DNA of 64,000 nucleotides, from assembly GCF_013307225.1 (NCBI RefSeq), contig NZ_CP028942.1:1178001-1242000 (forward strand). Reading direction: 5' to 3'. Origin of the DNA: Polynucleobacter tropicus. Its GTDB lineage: Bacteria > Pseudomonadota > Gammaproteobacteria > Burkholderiales > Burkholderiaceae. The first letter of the stretch is position 1; each line of letters begins with the position of its first letter. The translations under genes were made by a program, and so were the position numbers. Positions 1 to 10,628 of the stretch are shown here, one piece after another. Below the pieces are notes generated by a model. It was not told the origin of the DNA and did not search any database. It worked only from the letters and a program-made list of their open reading frames with translations.

Positions 1-865
1 TCGCAGGCTCTGGAAGTTTTTGCAACAAGGCCAACAAACGCGCAATCTCGCCACGCATTTGACGACGATCGACGATCATATCGATCCCACCCTTTTGCAT
101 GAGAAACTCTGAACGCTGAAATCCTTCAGGCAATTTTTCGCGAACAGTTTGCTCGATCACGCGTGGGCCAGCAAAACCAATTAATGCTTTTGGCTCTGCC
201 ATAACGACATCACCCATAAATGCAAAGCTAGCTGAAATTCCGCCCATAGTAGGGTCGGTCAGCACGCTGATGTAAGGCAAACCTTTTTTAGATAGCAAGG
301 TCAACATTGAATTTGTTTTTGCCATCTGAAAAAGTGACAGCAAGCTCTCTTGCATGCGAGCGCCACCCGTTGCAGTGATGCATATGAATGCACATTTCTT
401 ATTGATAGCCTCTTGAACCCCACGAGCAAAGCGCTCGCCAACCACGGAGCCCATTGATCCGCCCATATATTGGAACTCAAAGCAAGCTGCTACAACCGGA
501 ATACTTTCAATCTTGCCTCCCATCACAATCAAGGCCTCTGTTTCACCAGATGCATCATTTGCTTCTTTAATACGATCGGGATACTTTTTAGAATCTTTAA
601 ATCTCAGTGGATCAGTTGGATAGATATCAGCACCGATTTCATAACGACCTTTTTCGTCAAATAGATTCTCTAACCTTTGACGTGCACCAATACGCATGTG
701 GTGACTACATTTTGGACAGACAGAGAGATTTGCCTCAATGTCAGTGCTGTATAAAACCGTTTCACAACTGGGACACTTAACCCACAAACCTTCCGGAACC
801 GATTTGCGATTTGCTGGATCGGTATGTTGAATTTGGGGTGGGAGTAATTTATCTATCCAGCTCAT
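1..865 (-). CDS. accD: Acetyl-CoA carboxylase carboxyltransferase subunit beta (3' end cut by window)
   Basis: AccD pairs with AccA to move the carboxyl group from carboxybiotin to acetyl-CoA, giving malonyl-CoA for fatty acid synthesis. The ATG at 865 opens [10 protein letters not shown], typical of the family. A four-cysteine zinc finger follows, with KCPSCE and then CPKCSHHMR at about residues 30-55. The crotonase-like carboxyltransferase core fills the rest. About 288 codons are visible and the last ones ([12 protein letters not shown]) read like the usual C-terminus, so only a few residues are missing. It starts 5 bp after the trpA stop on the same strand; the trpA-accD order is common in proteobacteria, often followed by folC. 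Identification is firm; only the stop codon is unseen. Confidence 0.95.
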   Translation of the reverse strand, partial: MSWIDKLLPPQIQHTDPANRKSVPEGLWVKCPSCETVLYSTDIEANLSVCPKCSHHMRIGARQRLENLFDEKGRYEIGADIYPTDPLRFKDSKKYPDRIKEANDASGETEALIVMGGKIESIPVVAACFEFQYMGGSMGSVVGERFARGVQEAINKKCAFICITATGGARMQESLLSLFQMAKTNSMLTLLSKKGLPYISVLTDPTMGGISASFAFMGDVVMAEPKALIGFAGPRVIEQTVREKLPEGFQRSEFLMQKGGIDMIVDRRQMRGEIARLLALLQKLPEPA

Positions 866-870
866 CAGTT

Positions 871-1668
871 TTAGCTATCCAATGCGTCGCGAATCTCACG
901 AATAAAGGTTTCCAGTGATTGTACCGCCTGACCTGGGGGCGCATCCTCCAATAGGCGAATAATGCGGCTACCGATCACTACAGCATCGGCGCTAGCAGAT
1001 ACAGCCTTGGCGCTGGCGGCATCACTGATACCAAATCCCACAGCAATCGGAATATCGGTTTCCTCGCGGATTTTAGGGAGGATGCTAGCCACATCCTGGG
1101 TATTCAGATGGGATGCACCGGTAACTCCACGCATAGATACGTAATAAATGTAACCAGAGGCAATTTTCGCGGCCTCTTTAATGCGATCGTGCGAGGAAGT
1201 TGGTGCCAGCAAGAAGATGGGGTCAATTCCAGCTGTCCGCATGCGCGCCGCAAAATCCACGCACTCCTCTGGTGGATAGTCGACTACCAGTACACCATCC
1301 ACACCAGCTGCTTTTGCCTCGCTCGCAAATCGTTCAGAACCCATTTGCTCAACCGGATTGGCGTAACCCATCAGCACCACTGGGGTCTTTGCATCCGTCC
1401 TGCGAAACTCTTTGACCATTTCTAAGCATGTGTGCAATGACACGCCATGTTCTAGAGCACGCTCAGATGACCTTTGAATCACAGGCCCATCTGCCATTGG
1501 ATCTGAAAATGGCACGCCCAACTCGATCACGCTCGACCCACCACGTACTAATGCATGCATGAGCTCGACAGTCAATTTTGGATCCGGATCACCTGCGGTA
1601 ATAAAAGGAATTAATCCTTTCTTACCCGTGGCTTTTAGCTCTTTAAACAGTGCGGTAATTTTCGACAT
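871..1668 (-). CDS. trpA: Tryptophan synthase alpha chain
   Basis: TrpA cleaves indole-3-glycerol phosphate to indole and glyceraldehyde 3-phosphate and passes indole to TrpB. The 265-residue TIM barrel has the family's usual length. Catalytic Glu49 (in [11 protein letters not shown]) and Asp60 (in PMADGP) fall at the same numbers as in enteric TrpA. The phosphate-binding end is seen in VGFGIS and VIGSRI near the C-terminus. It lies 62 bp downstream of trpB. That is unusual, because trpB and trpA often overlap for translational coupling; here the spacer is a T-rich (A-rich in the mRNA) duplicated tract. It belongs to a trpF-trpB-trpA-accD run. Confidence 0.97.
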   Translation of the reverse strand: MSKITALFKELKATGKKGLIPFITAGDPDPKLTVELMHALVRGGSSVIELGVPFSDPMADGPVIQRSSERALEHGVSLHTCLEMVKEFRRTDAKTPVVLMGYANPVEQMGSERFASEAKAAGVDGVLVVDYPPEECVDFAARMRTAGIDPIFLLAPTSSHDRIKEAAKIASGYIYYVSMRGVTGASHLNTQDVASILPKIREETDIPIAVGFGISDAASAKAVSASADAVVIGSRIIRLLEDAPPGQAVQSLETFIREIRDALDS

Positions 1669-1675
1669 AAGGAAG

Positions 1676-1708
1676 TTTCTTTTTTATTTTTGTTTTTCTT
1701 TTTTATTT
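1676..1708. repeat. Duplicated 14-bp A/T tract between trpB and trpA
   Basis: Two perfect copies of TTTCTTTTTTATTT (plus strand) lie at 1676-1689 and 1695-1708, 19 bp apart. On the trp mRNA this gives an almost pure A-rich leader just before the trpA start at 1668, where no convincing Shine-Dalgarno sequence is seen. It may act as an A-rich ribosome (S1) loading site, or it may be a slippage duplication. The function is inferred. Confidence 0.6.
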
Positions 1709-1730
1709 CTGCGTGCGTTCGCCTTAGCCA

Positions 1731-2924
1731 TTAACCCTCAGAGCCTGTTGCCTGCGCCACAGTATGCATATCCTTATCACCTCGACCAGAAAGGTTTACT
1801 AAGATAGTTTTATCTTTTGGCAGCGTCTTGGCTAGCTTGCAAGCATATGCAATTGCATGCGAGGATTCCAAAGCGGGAATGATGCCTTCAATACGACAGC
1901 AATCATGGAAAGCCTGAAGCGCTTCTTCATCTGTGATGGCAACATAATCAGCACGTCCTGAGTCTTTCAACCATGCATGCTCAGGACCAACACCTGGATA
2001 GTCCATGCCAGCAGATACAGAGTGCGTCTCTGAAATTTGACCGTTCTGATCTTGCAATAAATAGGTGCGATTACCGTGCAGAACACCAGGCTTACCAACG
2101 CATAGAGCGGCAGAATGCAATCCACTAGTCAAGCCATGCCCTGCGGCTTCAACACCAATTAATTTGACATTTGGTAAATCAATATAGGGGTAGAAGATTC
2201 CCATGGCGTTAGAGCCACCACCAACACAAGCCAATACGTAATCAGGTTGATTGCCAGTCATCTCTGGCATTTGTACTTTGCACTCTTCACCAATCACACT
2301 CTGAAAATCACGCACCATCATCGGATAAGGATGAGGTCCCGCTACTGTTCCAATAATGTAGAAAGTGTTATCTACATTAGTAACCCAATCGCGCATAGCT
2401 TCATTGAGTGCGTCTTTCAAGGTTTTAGTACCAGATTCAACAGGTACAACCTTGGCGCCGAGCAACTTCATGCGGAAAACGTTCTGAGCTTGACGAGCTA
2501 CGTCTACTGCCCCTTGATATACCGTGCAATCCAAGCCGAAGCGAGCGCAAATCGTTGCTGTAGCAACTCCATGCTGTCCCGCACCTGTCTCAGCAATAAT
2601 ACGTGGCTTACCCATACGCTTTGCCAGCATTGCCTGGCCAATCACATTGTTGATTTTGTGGGCGCCTGTATGGTTTAAGTCTTCACGCTTTAGATAAATT
2701 TGCGCGCCACCCAACATCTCACTCCAACGTTTTGCGTGATAGATGGGCGAAGGACGTCCAACGAAGTGTTTTAACTCGTAATGAAACTCTTCCAGAAATT
2801 CTGGATCATGTTGATACTTTGCATAAGCCTCTTTGAGCTCATCCAATGCATACATCAATGTCTCTGAAACAAACACACCACCATAAGGACCGAAATGTCC
2901 TCGAGCATCTGGCTTGTCGTACAT
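1731..2924 (-). CDS. trpB: Tryptophan synthase beta chain
   Basis: TrpB condenses indole with L-serine to give L-tryptophan in a PLP reaction, as the partner of TrpA in the alpha2-beta2 complex. The 397-residue protein begins [16 protein letters not shown], the usual TrpB opening. The PLP lysine is Lys90 in NHTGAHKIN, and the glycine-rich phosphate loop [10 protein letters not shown] lies near residue 235. A purine-rich AAAAGAGG ribosome site precedes the ATG. It sits 30 bp downstream of trpF and 62 bp upstream of trpA. No leader peptide or attenuator was seen in front of it, so expression probably comes from further upstream in the run. Confidence 0.98.
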   Translation of the reverse strand: MYDKPDARGHFGPYGGVFVSETLMYALDELKEAYAKYQHDPEFLEEFHYELKHFVGRPSPIYHAKRWSEMLGGAQIYLKREDLNHTGAHKINNVIGQAMLAKRMGKPRIIAETGAGQHGVATATICARFGLDCTVYQGAVDVARQAQNVFRMKLLGAKVVPVESGTKTLKDALNEAMRDWVTNVDNTFYIIGTVAGPHPYPMMVRDFQSVIGEECKVQMPEMTGNQPDYVLACVGGGSNAMGIFYPYIDLPNVKLIGVEAAGHGLTSGLHSAALCVGKPGVLHGNRTYLLQDQNGQISETHSVSAGMDYPGVGPEHAWLKDSGRADYVAITDEEALQAFHDCCRIEGIIPALESSHAIAYACKLAKTLPKDKTILVNLSGRGDKDMHTVAQATGSEG

Positions 2925-2954
2925 AGTTACCTCTTTTGATTTATTTGCGGCAAT

Positions 2955-3632
2955 TTACTGGGAAGATGTTTTAGCATCCGCCGCGCGCACAGCTTGAACA
3001 AATTGAGTCATGAGCGCGGCATCTTTAACACCCTTACTGCTTTCGACGCCACTACTGACGTCAACTGCGCAAGGATGAAGACGAGCAATCGCCTCGCCCA
3101 CGTTGTGCGCGTTCAATCCACCACTCAAAACGACCCGAGGCGCGTTTTCGCTTGCCCATGTTTGTGGAATCCCCTGCCAATCAAAAGGAACGCCTCCGCC
3201 ACCATAGCCCTCGACAAGAGCATCCAGCAGAAAAGCGTCAGCATCCCTATATTGTAGGGAAAAATCGTCGAAGGCGAACTGCTTGCCAATGCGGGCAGCC
3301 TTCATCCAAGGCTCATTTTGAGCTATTTGGGCGCATCTTTCAGGCGCCTCATCCCCATGAAACTGCCAAAGGGTAATTGGAGCGACTGCACGAATAGCGG
3401 CATATTCTTCATCACTTGCGTTAACTAACAAGCCAACAGCATCTATTCCAGCGGGAAGTCTAGCTATAAGCTGGGCAGCAATATGAGGGGTTACAGCCCG
3501 CGCGCTAGGCGGATAAAACACGAAACCGACTGCATCCACGCCCGCTGTCACTGCTGCATCTATGTCAGCAGCGGTGCGTAAGCCGCAGATTTTGACCCTT
3601 GTACGGCCAGGTGAGTAAGTCAATAAGCCCAT
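2955..3632 (-). CDS. trpF: Phosphoribosylanthranilate isomerase
   Basis: TrpF converts N-(5-phosphoribosyl)anthranilate to the carboxyphenylamino-deoxyribulose form, the third step of tryptophan synthesis. The 225-residue barrel shows the catalytic cysteine at about residue 16 in VKICGLRT, and the general acid aspartate in the C-terminal AVDVSSGVE motif. FLLDALVEGYGGGG and VVLSGGLNAHNV are further family blocks. It is a stand-alone TrpF, not fused to TrpC as in enterics. It lies between truA and trpB on the same strand. The truA-trpF-trpB-trpA-accD order is usual in betaproteobacteria. Confidence 0.96.
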   Translation of the reverse strand: MGLLTYSPGRTRVKICGLRTAADIDAAVTAGVDAVGFVFYPPSARAVTPHIAAQLIARLPAGIDAVGLLVNASDEEYAAIRAVAPITLWQFHGDEAPERCAQIAQNEPWMKAARIGKQFAFDDFSLQYRDADAFLLDALVEGYGGGGVPFDWQGIPQTWASENAPRVVLSGGLNAHNVGEAIARLHPCAVDVSSGVESSKGVKDAALMTQFVQAVRAADAKTSSQ

Positions 3633-3659
3633 AGGTTAATGATAAGGCTTAAATAAGGC

Positions 3660-4490
3660 TTAAGCCCCGATCACGCTAGGTGGCAGCCAGGAGTTTTTCA
3701 GCCAAGGGCCCGGAATAGCAAACTCTGGGGGATAGGTAATTTTGGCTAAATAAAGGCCATCTGGCATAAACGTAGGGGCTGCCATTTGGCGGTCTTTTGC
3801 CGCCAGAACTTCTGTCATCCACTCCGGCTTTCTTTTTCCACGGCCAATCATCAAAAATGAGCCCACCAAATTACGGACCATGTGGTGCAAAAAGGCATTG
3901 CCTCGAATTCGAAAATACAACCAAGGCTCTTTAGAAACGATATCAATGGAATACATTGTTTTGACTGGTGTTTTACTTTGACACTCAGACGACCTAAATG
4001 AGCTGAAATCATGTTTGCCTATAAGGCAAGTCGCAGCTTCGCGCATAGCATCGACGTCAAACCATGCACCGGGAGGCAACATCACATAGCCCACCCTCTC
4101 ATTCATCATCGGAGATCTGCAAGGGCCAGCATGCAGGGCATAGATATACGTTCGTTCGCTTGCACTAAATCGCGCACTAAATTCTTCTGAAACTTCGGTA
4201 GCCCAGTTCACCACAATCGACTTTGGTAGGTAAGAATTGACCCCTCGCACCCAAGAATACATCTCGCGCTTCACATCAGTATCGAAATGAACTACTTGAC
4301 CTAAGGCATGAACACCAGCATCCGTTCTTCCTGCGGTAATAGTCTGGATAGGGGCCTTCTTACCAGGCACCTCTCCGATAAATGCCGTTATTGCCCTCTC
4401 TAGCTCTCCCTGTAGGGTCAGTTGATTTGCCTGTATTTGCCAACCAGCATATGAAGCTCCGTCATACTGAAGGCCAAGCGCAATACGCAT
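3660..4490 (-). CDS. truA: tRNA pseudouridine(38-40) synthase
   Basis: TruA isomerises uridines 38, 39 and 40 in the anticodon arm of many tRNAs. The 276-residue protein opens [18 protein letters not shown]. The catalytic Asp57 lies in [29 protein letters not shown], near residue 200, is the family's C-terminal core block. The gene starts 9 bp after the FimV-like stop and is followed 27 bp later by trpF. A fimV-truA-trpF linkage is known in other proteobacteria. Nothing is odd about length or motifs. Confidence 0.97.
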   Translation of the reverse strand: MRIALGLQYDGASYAGWQIQANQLTLQGELERAITAFIGEVPGKKAPIQTITAGRTDAGVHALGQVVHFDTDVKREMYSWVRGVNSYLPKSIVVNWATEVSEEFSARFSASERTYIYALHAGPCRSPMMNERVGYVMLPPGAWFDVDAMREAATCLIGKHDFSSFRSSECQSKTPVKTMYSIDIVSKEPWLYFRIRGNAFLHHMVRNLVGSFLMIGRGKRKPEWMTEVLAAKDRQMAAPTFMPDGLYLAKITYPPEFAIPGPWLKNSWLPPSVIGA

Positions 4491-4499
4491 AAGCTAAAC

Positions 4500-5996
4500 C
4501 TAAGACTGACGCTGAGAGAGCTCCGACAATAAGCCCTGTGCTTCAATGGTAATTGCTGGATCAACAGCATTACTCGTGTTCAATACCTCTTCTAGAGACT
4601 TTTTTGCAGCAGAAAAATCTTCAATAGTGATATATGCACGTGCCAAGTTCAACTTAACTCGCAAAGCATCCGCAAGGGCCTTTGAGTTTTCTGGACTAGA
4701 CTGAACCTGACTCGCGTCATTTTTACTGGAAGAACCAAGATCAAGATTAAGCCCAGAAAAAATTGCTTGGGCACGCTCTGGTATGCTGTATTCAGGCCCA
4801 GATTGCACCCCCAAAGACTCTGATGGAGCATCTTCAGTGGGGGTATGCTGAATGCTATTTAGCATGGGTTTACGCACAAAGCGAATCAAGCCCCACAATA
4901 GAATTACCACCAACGCTACCACTGCAAAAGCGGCTAGCACCACAAGCACAAACATTGCCTGCTTTGGCACGTTAGGCAATTCAGGTAAGCTGGGTAAATT
5001 AGATAAAGTTGGTAAATCAGGCAGGCGTGGCAAAGTAAATTTATGCTGCTGTACAGGCTTTTCTTCAACCTTTGCTTGATCAAGCAATCCTTGTAATTCA
5101 GAAATATTTTTTTCTAAAGTCGCTATTCGAGATTTGGTTTGCTCTAATTGCTTTTCTTCGGCAACCAATTGCTCAACATATTGCTTCTCTAGGTCTTTAC
5201 TATCGGCACTTGAGCCAATCTTTAATGCATCTTTGGGCGCATCCTTGCTTAATTGAGCCTCGTCTCGATCGGACTTAACCTCTACCTTGCCTTGTGACTC
5301 TCTCTCAGAGCGCCATTTTTGATTTGCCTCTGAAACCATCTGACTCGCTTCTGTGGGACTTATAGAGCCCAATACAGATTGGCTTGGCTTCGTAAGCTCT
5401 GCGCCCGCGGATAGAACATTAATATTGCCACTCGCGAACGCATCAGGATTAGCTTTAAATAAAGCAATCATTGCTTGATTTAAGTTTGCCCCATCTAGCT
5501 GAGGCAAGATGCTATCCGCAATTTCAGAAAGAGTTTGGCCAGGCTTTACCAAAATCTTCTGAGGGTCAGCCAATAAAAAAGTATAGGTTTTGAATTGGCT
5601 GCCATTTTCCCAACTGAGATTCAGCAACACATTAATAAATGGGTCATCGATAATGGGAACAGGATTGACTGTTTCAATCAAGACCATTAAATCTTCTTGA
5701 CGATTGCGATAGATCATCGCCTGTGGATTTAAATCAACAATACGTTGCGATACACCCAATTGTTCGTACATCGCCTTATTGGGCATATCGACAGTCAAGC
5801 TCGGCAATATAGCCTGATCATCAGCAGTAATTTGGATTGGAATTTCTACGCGTAGCGGCTCACCTGCCAATGATTGAACCTGGGGCGCACCTAATGTGAA
5901 AGCCCAAGACGAACTAGCCCACCCCAGCCCAATCAAGCAGAGTAATTTGATAAGCAGGGAACGGGTAAAGCGAGTCATTCTTGCATTATCACTCAA
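4500..5996 (-). CDS. FimV-like envelope protein
   Basis: This is an inner-membrane FimV/HubP-family protein. In other bacteria these act as polar hubs that bind peptidoglycan and affect type IV pili. The visible order is: signal peptide (about 1-32, ending SSSWA), the FimV N-terminal domain (about 33-145), a LysM-like segment around [14 protein letters not shown] (about 150-205), a coiled coil rich in E, K and Q (about 270-311), a proline spacer of LPxLP repeats, one membrane helix (about 345-368), and a short cytoplasmic tail with a FimV C-terminal-like helical motif. At 498 residues it is short for the family. The start at 5996 overlaps asd by 8 bp; the second ATG at 5978 (MTRFTRS) is an equally good start. 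Confidence 0.85.
   Translation of the reverse strand: MSDNARMTRFTRSLLIKLLCLIGLGWASSSWAFTLGAPQVQSLAGEPLRVEIPIQITADDQAILPSLTVDMPNKAMYEQLGVSQRIVDLNPQAMIYRNRQEDLMVLIETVNPVPIIDDPFINVLLNLSWENGSQFKTYTFLLADPQKILVKPGQTLSEIADSILPQLDGANLNQAMIALFKANPDAFASGNINVLSAGAELTKPSQSVLGSISPTEASQMVSEANQKWRSERESQGKVEVKSDRDEAQLSKDAPKDALKIGSSADSKDLEKQYVEQLVAEEKQLEQTKSRIATLEKNISELQGLLDQAKVEEKPVQQHKFTLPRLPDLPTLSNLPSLPELPNVPKQAMFVLVVLAAFAVVALVVILLWGLIRFVRKPMLNSIQHTPTEDAPSESLGVQSGPEYSIPERAQAIFSGLNLDLGSSSKNDASQVQSSPENSKALADALRVKLNLARAYITIEDFSAAKKSLEEVLNTSNAVDPAITIEAQGLLSELSQRQS
4965..5036 (-). repeat. LPxLP repeat stretch in the FimV-like protein
   Basis: The codons for [19 protein letters not shown] and NVP form an imperfect tandem repeat with leucine-proline at every third or fourth residue, between the coiled coil and the membrane helix. 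It probably acts as a stiff extended periplasmic spacer. Repeat units have diverged at the DNA level, so recent expansion is not evident. Confidence 0.6.
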
Positions 5997-7143
5997 GTAA
6001 GATTCTTAACATACGACGCAAAGGTTCAGCGGCACCCCATAACAACTGATCACCGACTGTGAAGGCGCCAAGGTACTCAGGACCCATTGCTAATTTATGC
6101 AAACGACCAATCGGCACTCTCAAAGTTCCACTAACGGCCGCTGGCGACAAGTCACGCTCAGTGGTTTCCCGGTCATTTGGAATAACCTTTACCCATTGAT
6201 TATCATTTGCCAAAATGGTTTCGATTTCCTTCAGCGGAATATCTTTCTTCAGCTTTACAGTTAGACCTTGTGAGTGGCAACGCATTGCGCCAACACGAAC
6301 ACACAAGCCATCAATAGGAATGCTACCAGGGGTGCGGAATGCAGGACGTCCGAGAATCTTATTGAACTCAGCGCCACCCTTCCACTCTTCTTTAGTTTGA
6401 CCATTCTCTACAGGCACATCTATCCACGGAATTAAGCTGCCAGCTAAAGCAGTATTGCGGAAGTTCTTTTTTGGAAAATCAGCCGATCGCAATGTCTCAG
6501 TAACTTTGCGATCGATATCCAAAATCCATGAAGAAGGATCAGCTAATTCAGCGGCAACGCTGTCACGCAATGCGCCCATTTGTAAAAGCAACTCACGCAT
6601 ATTCTGCGCACCAGCACCAGAAGCAGCTTGATAAGTCATGGCGCTAATCCACTCAACCATGTCTGCCTTAACAAGACCACCCATCGCCATCATCATCAAG
6701 CTCACTGTGCAGTTACTGCCAATCCAGTTCTTGCCGCCAGCAGCTAAGGCTTTATCAATTACAGGGCGATTTACTGGATCCAAGATCAATACCGCATCGT
6801 CCTTCATGCGCAATGCACTAGCGGCATCAATCCAATGGCCATTCCAGCCTGCAGCGCGCAGCTTTGGAAAAATCTCATTGGTGTAATCGCCACCTTGGCA
6901 AGTCAAAATAATGTCGCAACGAGCTAATGCCTTAATGTCATTGGCATCTTGTAGAGTACTTTCACTCTTAGTTACTTTTTGACCATTTAACAAAGGGACT
7001 TCGCCGCCAGCTTGACTGGTGCTGAAGAAAACTGGCTCAATCAGATCGAAATCTTTTTCGGCAAGCATACGTTCCATCAGAACGCTACCAACCATTCCAC
7101 GCCAGCCAACTAAGCCTACCAAAGGTGTTTTTGTATTTGCCAT
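5989..7143 (-). CDS. asd: Aspartate-semialdehyde dehydrogenase
   Basis: Asd reduces L-aspartyl-4-phosphate to the semialdehyde, the branch point to lysine/diaminopimelate, threonine and methionine. The Rossmann motif [10 protein letters not shown] is at the N-terminus and the catalytic cysteine lies in IGSNCTVS at about residue 145. The ATG at 7143 (MANTKTP) was chosen; upstream TTG and ATG codons at 7152 and 7149 are in frame but add only M-M-I. Length is about 384 residues, as expected for the proteobacterial type. It lies between leuB and the FimV-like gene, and the leuB-asd-fimV-truA order is typical of betaproteobacteria. Confidence 0.97.
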   Translation of the reverse strand: MANTKTPLVGLVGWRGMVGSVLMERMLAEKDFDLIEPVFFSTSQAGGEVPLLNGQKVTKSESTLQDANDIKALARCDIILTCQGGDYTNEIFPKLRAAGWNGHWIDAASALRMKDDAVLILDPVNRPVIDKALAAGGKNWIGSNCTVSLMMMAMGGLVKADMVEWISAMTYQAASGAGAQNMRELLLQMGALRDSVAAELADPSSWILDIDRKVTETLRSADFPKKNFRNTALAGSLIPWIDVPVENGQTKEEWKGGAEFNKILGRPAFRTPGSIPIDGLCVRVGAMRCHSQGLTVKLKKDIPLKEIETILANDNQWVKVIPNDRETTERDLSPAAVSGTLRVPIGRLHKLAMGPEYLGAFTVGDQLLWGAAEPLRRMLRILLE

Positions 7144-7202
7144 GATCATCAACTATTTAGTGAATTTGACTACTCTTTAATTTCTGTCTTCTTTTTTACT
7201 TC

Positions 7203-8273
7203 TTACGCAAGCGCTGCTACAACTGCATCACCCATCTCTACCGTTGATACTTTTTTCGTGCCCTCGGTGTAAATATCTGCAGTACGCAAACCTTGGGCCA
7301 ATACCTTCTGAACCGCTTTCTCAATACGATCCGCTTCAGCAGGCATCCCTAATGAGTAACGCAACATCATTGCTGCCGACAAAATAGTTGCCAAAGGGTT
7401 TGCAATTCCCTTGCCAGCAATGTCAGGAGCGGAACCATGACTAGGCTCATACAAGCCTTTATTGTTCTTATCTAAAGATGCTGAAGGCAGCATACCAATA
7501 GAACCAGTCAACATTGCCGCTTCATCAGACAATATGTCGCCAAAAAGATTGCCAGTCACAACAACATCAAAGGCCTTTGGAGCCTTCACTAACTGCATTG
7601 CAGCGTTATCTACATACATGTGAGAGAGCTCTACATCTGGATAGTCTTTTGATACCCGAATCATGACTTCGCGCCATAGCTGTGATGTCTCAAGTACGTT
7701 AGCCTTATCAACACTGCATACCTTCTTGCCACGCTTTTGCGCCGCTTCAAATGCAACACGTCCAATGCGTTCTACTTCAGGCTCGCTATAGTGCATTGTG
7801 TCAAAGCCCTCGCGCGCACCTTTAAATAAAGGCAACTCAGAAGTACGAATACCTCGTGGCTGACCAAAGTAAATATCGCCGTTGAGCTCTCGCACAATCA
7901 AAATATCGAGACCGCCAATAATTTCTGGCTTTAGGCTAGAAGCTGCAGTCAATTCTGGATAGCAAATCGCAGGTCTAAAGTTAGCAAACAACTCCAGATG
8001 TTTACGTAAACCTAAGATCGCTTGTTCAGGGCGCAATTCACGTGCGAGGGAGTCATATTTCCAATCGCCAACAGCGCCAAATAAAATCGCATCGGCCTTC
8101 TTAGCCAACTCAAGAGTAGCTGGTGGCAATGGATGCCCCGCTACATCGTAGGCAGCACCACCTACAGGAGCCTCTTCCAAATCAAAATTTGGGCCCAGCG
8201 CTTTGAGAACGCGGACGGCTTGAGCAACGATTTCCGGGCCGATCCCATCGCCCGGGAGAACTGCAATTTTCAT
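7203..8273 (-). CDS. leuB: 3-Isopropylmalate dehydrogenase
   Basis: LeuB oxidises and decarboxylates 3-isopropylmalate to 2-oxoisocaproate using NAD+, the third leucine-specific step. The 356-residue protein begins [15 protein letters not shown]. The substrate loop arginines are in the [25 protein letters not shown] region (read in pieces), and the metal aspartates lie in [28 protein letters not shown] is the family's NAD-binding signature. It follows leuD by 23 bp and precedes asd, so it is part of the leuC-leuD-leuB operon. Confidence 0.98.
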   Translation of the reverse strand: MKIAVLPGDGIGPEIVAQAVRVLKALGPNFDLEEAPVGGAAYDVAGHPLPPATLELAKKADAILFGAVGDWKYDSLARELRPEQAILGLRKHLELFANFRPAICYPELTAASSLKPEIIGGLDILIVRELNGDIYFGQPRGIRTSELPLFKGAREGFDTMHYSEPEVERIGRVAFEAAQKRGKKVCSVDKANVLETSQLWREVMIRVSKDYPDVELSHMYVDNAAMQLVKAPKAFDVVVTGNLFGDILSDEAAMLTGSIGMLPSASLDKNNKGLYEPSHGSAPDIAGKGIANPLATILSAAMMLRYSLGMPAEADRIEKAVQKVLAQGLRTADIYTEGTKKVSTVEMGDAVVAALA

Positions 8274-8296
8274 GAAAAGGCCTTTAAATCAACAAA

Positions 8297-8944
8297 TTAA
8301 GGCAACTGGGTTGCCAGCCAAGGCATTTTCAGAATGCGCTCAGCTTCAAAAGCCTTAATTTTATCTGCATGACGCAGAGTTAAGCCAATATCGTCCAAAC
8401 CGTTAAGTAGGCAATACTTTCTGAATGGGGCTACCTCAAAGCTATGTGCGGTGCCATCAGGGGTAATGACCTGCTGAGCCTCTAAATCGATTGTGAGCTG
8501 GTATCCGCTAAAAGCCATGGTCTCGTTAAAGAGATGATCCACTTGAATCTCGCTCAAAACGATAGGCAAAAGACCGTTCTTGAAGCAGTTGTTGTAGAAA
8601 ATGTCAGCAAAGCTAGGGGCAATAACCGCTCTAAATCCAAATTGATCCAAAGCCCAGGGAGCATGTTCACGAGAGCTACCGCAGCCAAAGTTTTTGCGTG
8701 CCAACAAAATGCCGGCACCTTTGTAACGGGGCTGATTTAAAACAAAATCAGGATTTACGGGACGCTTGCTGCAATCCTGACCAGGCTCACCATGATCAAG
8801 GTAACGCCACTCATCAAATAAGTTTTGGCCAAAGCCAGTTTTCTTAATCGACTTTAAAAACTGTTTCGGAATAATCGCGTCGGTATCCACGTTCTCACGA
8901 TTGAGCGGAGCAACTAGACCTTTGTATACCGTAAATTTTTCCAT
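8297..8944 (-). CDS. leuD: 3-Isopropylmalate dehydratase small subunit
   Basis: LeuD is the swivel-domain subunit of isopropylmalate isomerase and works with LeuC to convert 2- to 3-isopropylmalate. The 215-residue protein has the opening [13 protein letters not shown] and the substrate-binding [13 protein letters not shown] motif near residue 85. Length is normal. It is separated from leuC by a small lipoprotein gene (8981-9190) rather than lying directly next to it, and leuB follows 23 bp downstream. Confidence 0.98.
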   Translation of the reverse strand: MEKFTVYKGLVAPLNRENVDTDAIIPKQFLKSIKKTGFGQNLFDEWRYLDHGEPGQDCSKRPVNPDFVLNQPRYKGAGILLARKNFGCGSSREHAPWALDQFGFRAVIAPSFADIFYNNCFKNGLLPIVLSEIQVDHLFNETMAFSGYQLTIDLEAQQVITPDGTAHSFEVAPFRKYCLLNGLDDIGLTLRHADKIKAFEAERILKMPWLATQLP

Positions 8945-8980
8945 GATTCTGACTTCGCTAAATATTTAATCTAAATCTGC

Positions 8981-9190
8981 TTACTTCACAGGAGTAACAA
9001 CAACATCTTTACCCTGAGTCTGCGATTGATTCTGTTGAGTTGTGTTTGCGCCAGAGCCGCCCATGGCATTACCCATGGTCTGCAAATCTTTTCCCATACC
9101 TTCGAAGGTGCTAGTGCAAGCTGCAATTACCAATCCAATGACGCCAACAATTGTTAATCTGGCAATTAAGGAAACTGGAGAAAATTTCAT
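8981..9190 (-). CDS. Entericidin-like small lipoprotein
   Basis: A 69-residue lipoprotein with a signal sequence and the lipobox VIAAC, acylated at Cys25. After the cysteine come TSTFEGMGKDLQTMGNAM, which matches the entericidin A/B pattern (a short amphipathic helix after CNT), and a Gln-rich tail. In E. coli the entericidin pair acts as a small antidote/toxin lipoprotein couple; here there is a single gene. It sits between leuC (11 bp upstream) and leuD (36 bp downstream) with no promoter of its own visible, so it should be co-expressed with leucine synthesis. I recall similar insertions in other Burkholderiales, but I cannot test this here. Its role in this operon is unknown. Confidence 0.8.
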   Translation of the reverse strand: MKFSPVSLIARLTIVGVIGLVIAACTSTFEGMGKDLQTMGNAMGGSGANTTQQNQSQTQGKDVVVTPVK

Positions 9191-9201
9191 TGCAATTACC
9201 C

Positions 9202-10611
9202 TTAAGAAATCTTGCGAACGTCAACAAAGTGGCCTTCAATTGCCGCGGCTGCAGCCATTGCTGGGCTCACTAAATGAGTGCGACCACCATTACCTTGGCG
9301 GCCTTCAAAGTTACGATTCGAGGTTGAGGCGCAACGCTCGCCTGGCTCAAGACGGTCGGCATTCATTGCCAAACACATAGAACAACCAGGTTCACGCCAC
9401 TCGAAGCCAGCAGCCTTGAAAATACGATCCAAACCTTCGCGCTCTGCTTGGGCTTTTACCAAGCCAGAGCCAGGTACAACCAAAGCTAATTTGACATTAG
9501 CTGCAACTTTTTTACCAATGCGATCGACTACTTTTGCAGCAGCACGAATATCTTCAATACGACTATTGGTGCATGAACCAATAAACACCTTATCAACCGC
9601 AATGCTACTCAACGGTGTATTCGGAGTGAGGTTCATATATTCCAAAGCGCGCTCAATCGCAGAACGCTTGTTAGGATCACGCTCTTTTTCTGGGTCTGGA
9701 ACACGATCGCCAATCGAGAGAACCATCTCTGGTGACGTACCCCAAGTCACTTGCGGGGCAATCTCTTCTGCACGCAACTCAACAACCGCATCGAATTTCG
9801 CATCTGCATCAGAGTGCAAGGTTCTCCAATATTGCAAAGCCTGCAATAAAGCAGGTCCTTTTGGCGCATAAGGGCGACCTTGAATGTATTCAATCGTTGT
9901 CTCATCTACAGCAACCAAGCCAGAACGAGCGCCTGCTTCAATTGCCATATTGCAGATGGTCATTCGACCTTCCATAGAGAGATTGCGAATAGCCTCACCT
10001 GCAAACTCAATGGTGTAACCCGTACCGCCAGCCGTACCAATCTTGCCAATCACGGCCAATACGATATCTTTCGCGGTAGCACCTGGTTGCAAGCGTCCAT
10101 CCACGCGCACCAACATGTTCTTGCTCTTTTTCATGAGCAAGGTTTGTGTAGCGAGAACGTGCTCCACTTCAGACGTGCCGATACCAAATGCCAAGGCGCC
10201 AAATGCACCGTGTGTACTCGTGTGCGAATCACCACACACTACTGTCATGCCTGGCAAAGTTGCGCCCTGCTCTGAGCCAATCACGTGAACAATACCCTGA
10301 CGGGTGTCGTTCATCTTGTACTGGGTAATTCCAAATGCGTCACAGTTTTGATCCAAGGTATCCACTTGCAACCTAGAAATAGGATCAGTAATTCCTTGAC
10401 TCCGATCAGTTGTTGGCACATTGTGATCAGAGACAGCCAAGTTGGCGGAGATGCGCCAAACAGGACGGCCAGCCAAATTAAGACCTTCAAATGCTTGAGG
10501 GCTTGTTACCTCATGCAGCAATTGTCGATCGATATAGATCGTGGCTGTGCCATCTTCTTCAGAGTAAACAACGTGGTCATCCCACAATTTGTCATAAAGC
10601 GTACGAGACAT
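9202..10611 (-). CDS. leuC: 3-Isopropylmalate dehydratase large subunit
   Basis: LeuC is the aconitase-like catalytic subunit that holds the [4Fe-4S] cluster of isopropylmalate isomerase. The 469-residue protein has the family's length. Cluster ligands are the cysteine in [12 protein letters not shown] (near residue 350) and the pair in GCSMCLAMN (near residue 410). [15 protein letters not shown] is the conserved N-terminal block. It lies 17 bp after the gltA stop on the same strand, so leucine synthesis may be read through from the TCA genes. No leucine leader peptide was seen in the 17-bp gap. Confidence 0.98.
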   Translation of the reverse strand: MSRTLYDKLWDDHVVYSEEDGTATIYIDRQLLHEVTSPQAFEGLNLAGRPVWRISANLAVSDHNVPTTDRSQGITDPISRLQVDTLDQNCDAFGITQYKMNDTRQGIVHVIGSEQGATLPGMTVVCGDSHTSTHGAFGALAFGIGTSEVEHVLATQTLLMKKSKNMLVRVDGRLQPGATAKDIVLAVIGKIGTAGGTGYTIEFAGEAIRNLSMEGRMTICNMAIEAGARSGLVAVDETTIEYIQGRPYAPKGPALLQALQYWRTLHSDADAKFDAVVELRAEEIAPQVTWGTSPEMVLSIGDRVPDPEKERDPNKRSAIERALEYMNLTPNTPLSSIAVDKVFIGSCTNSRIEDIRAAAKVVDRIGKKVAANVKLALVVPGSGLVKAQAEREGLDRIFKAAGFEWREPGCSMCLAMNADRLEPGERCASTSNRNFEGRQGNGGRTHLVSPAMAAAAAIEGHFVDVRKIS

Positions 10612-10628
10612 GAGAGACCTTAAAACCT

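Noticed and set aside
2940..2952. TTGCGGCAA before trpB as a third copy of the sdh/pdh dyad
   Set aside because: It lacks the centre base and the TTTTGTTG flank, and lies at the end of trpF where chance matches are likely.
9278..9871. 197-codon open frame opposite leuC
   Set aside because: leuC is certain on the other strand; the antisense frame has shadow-like composition and no domain.
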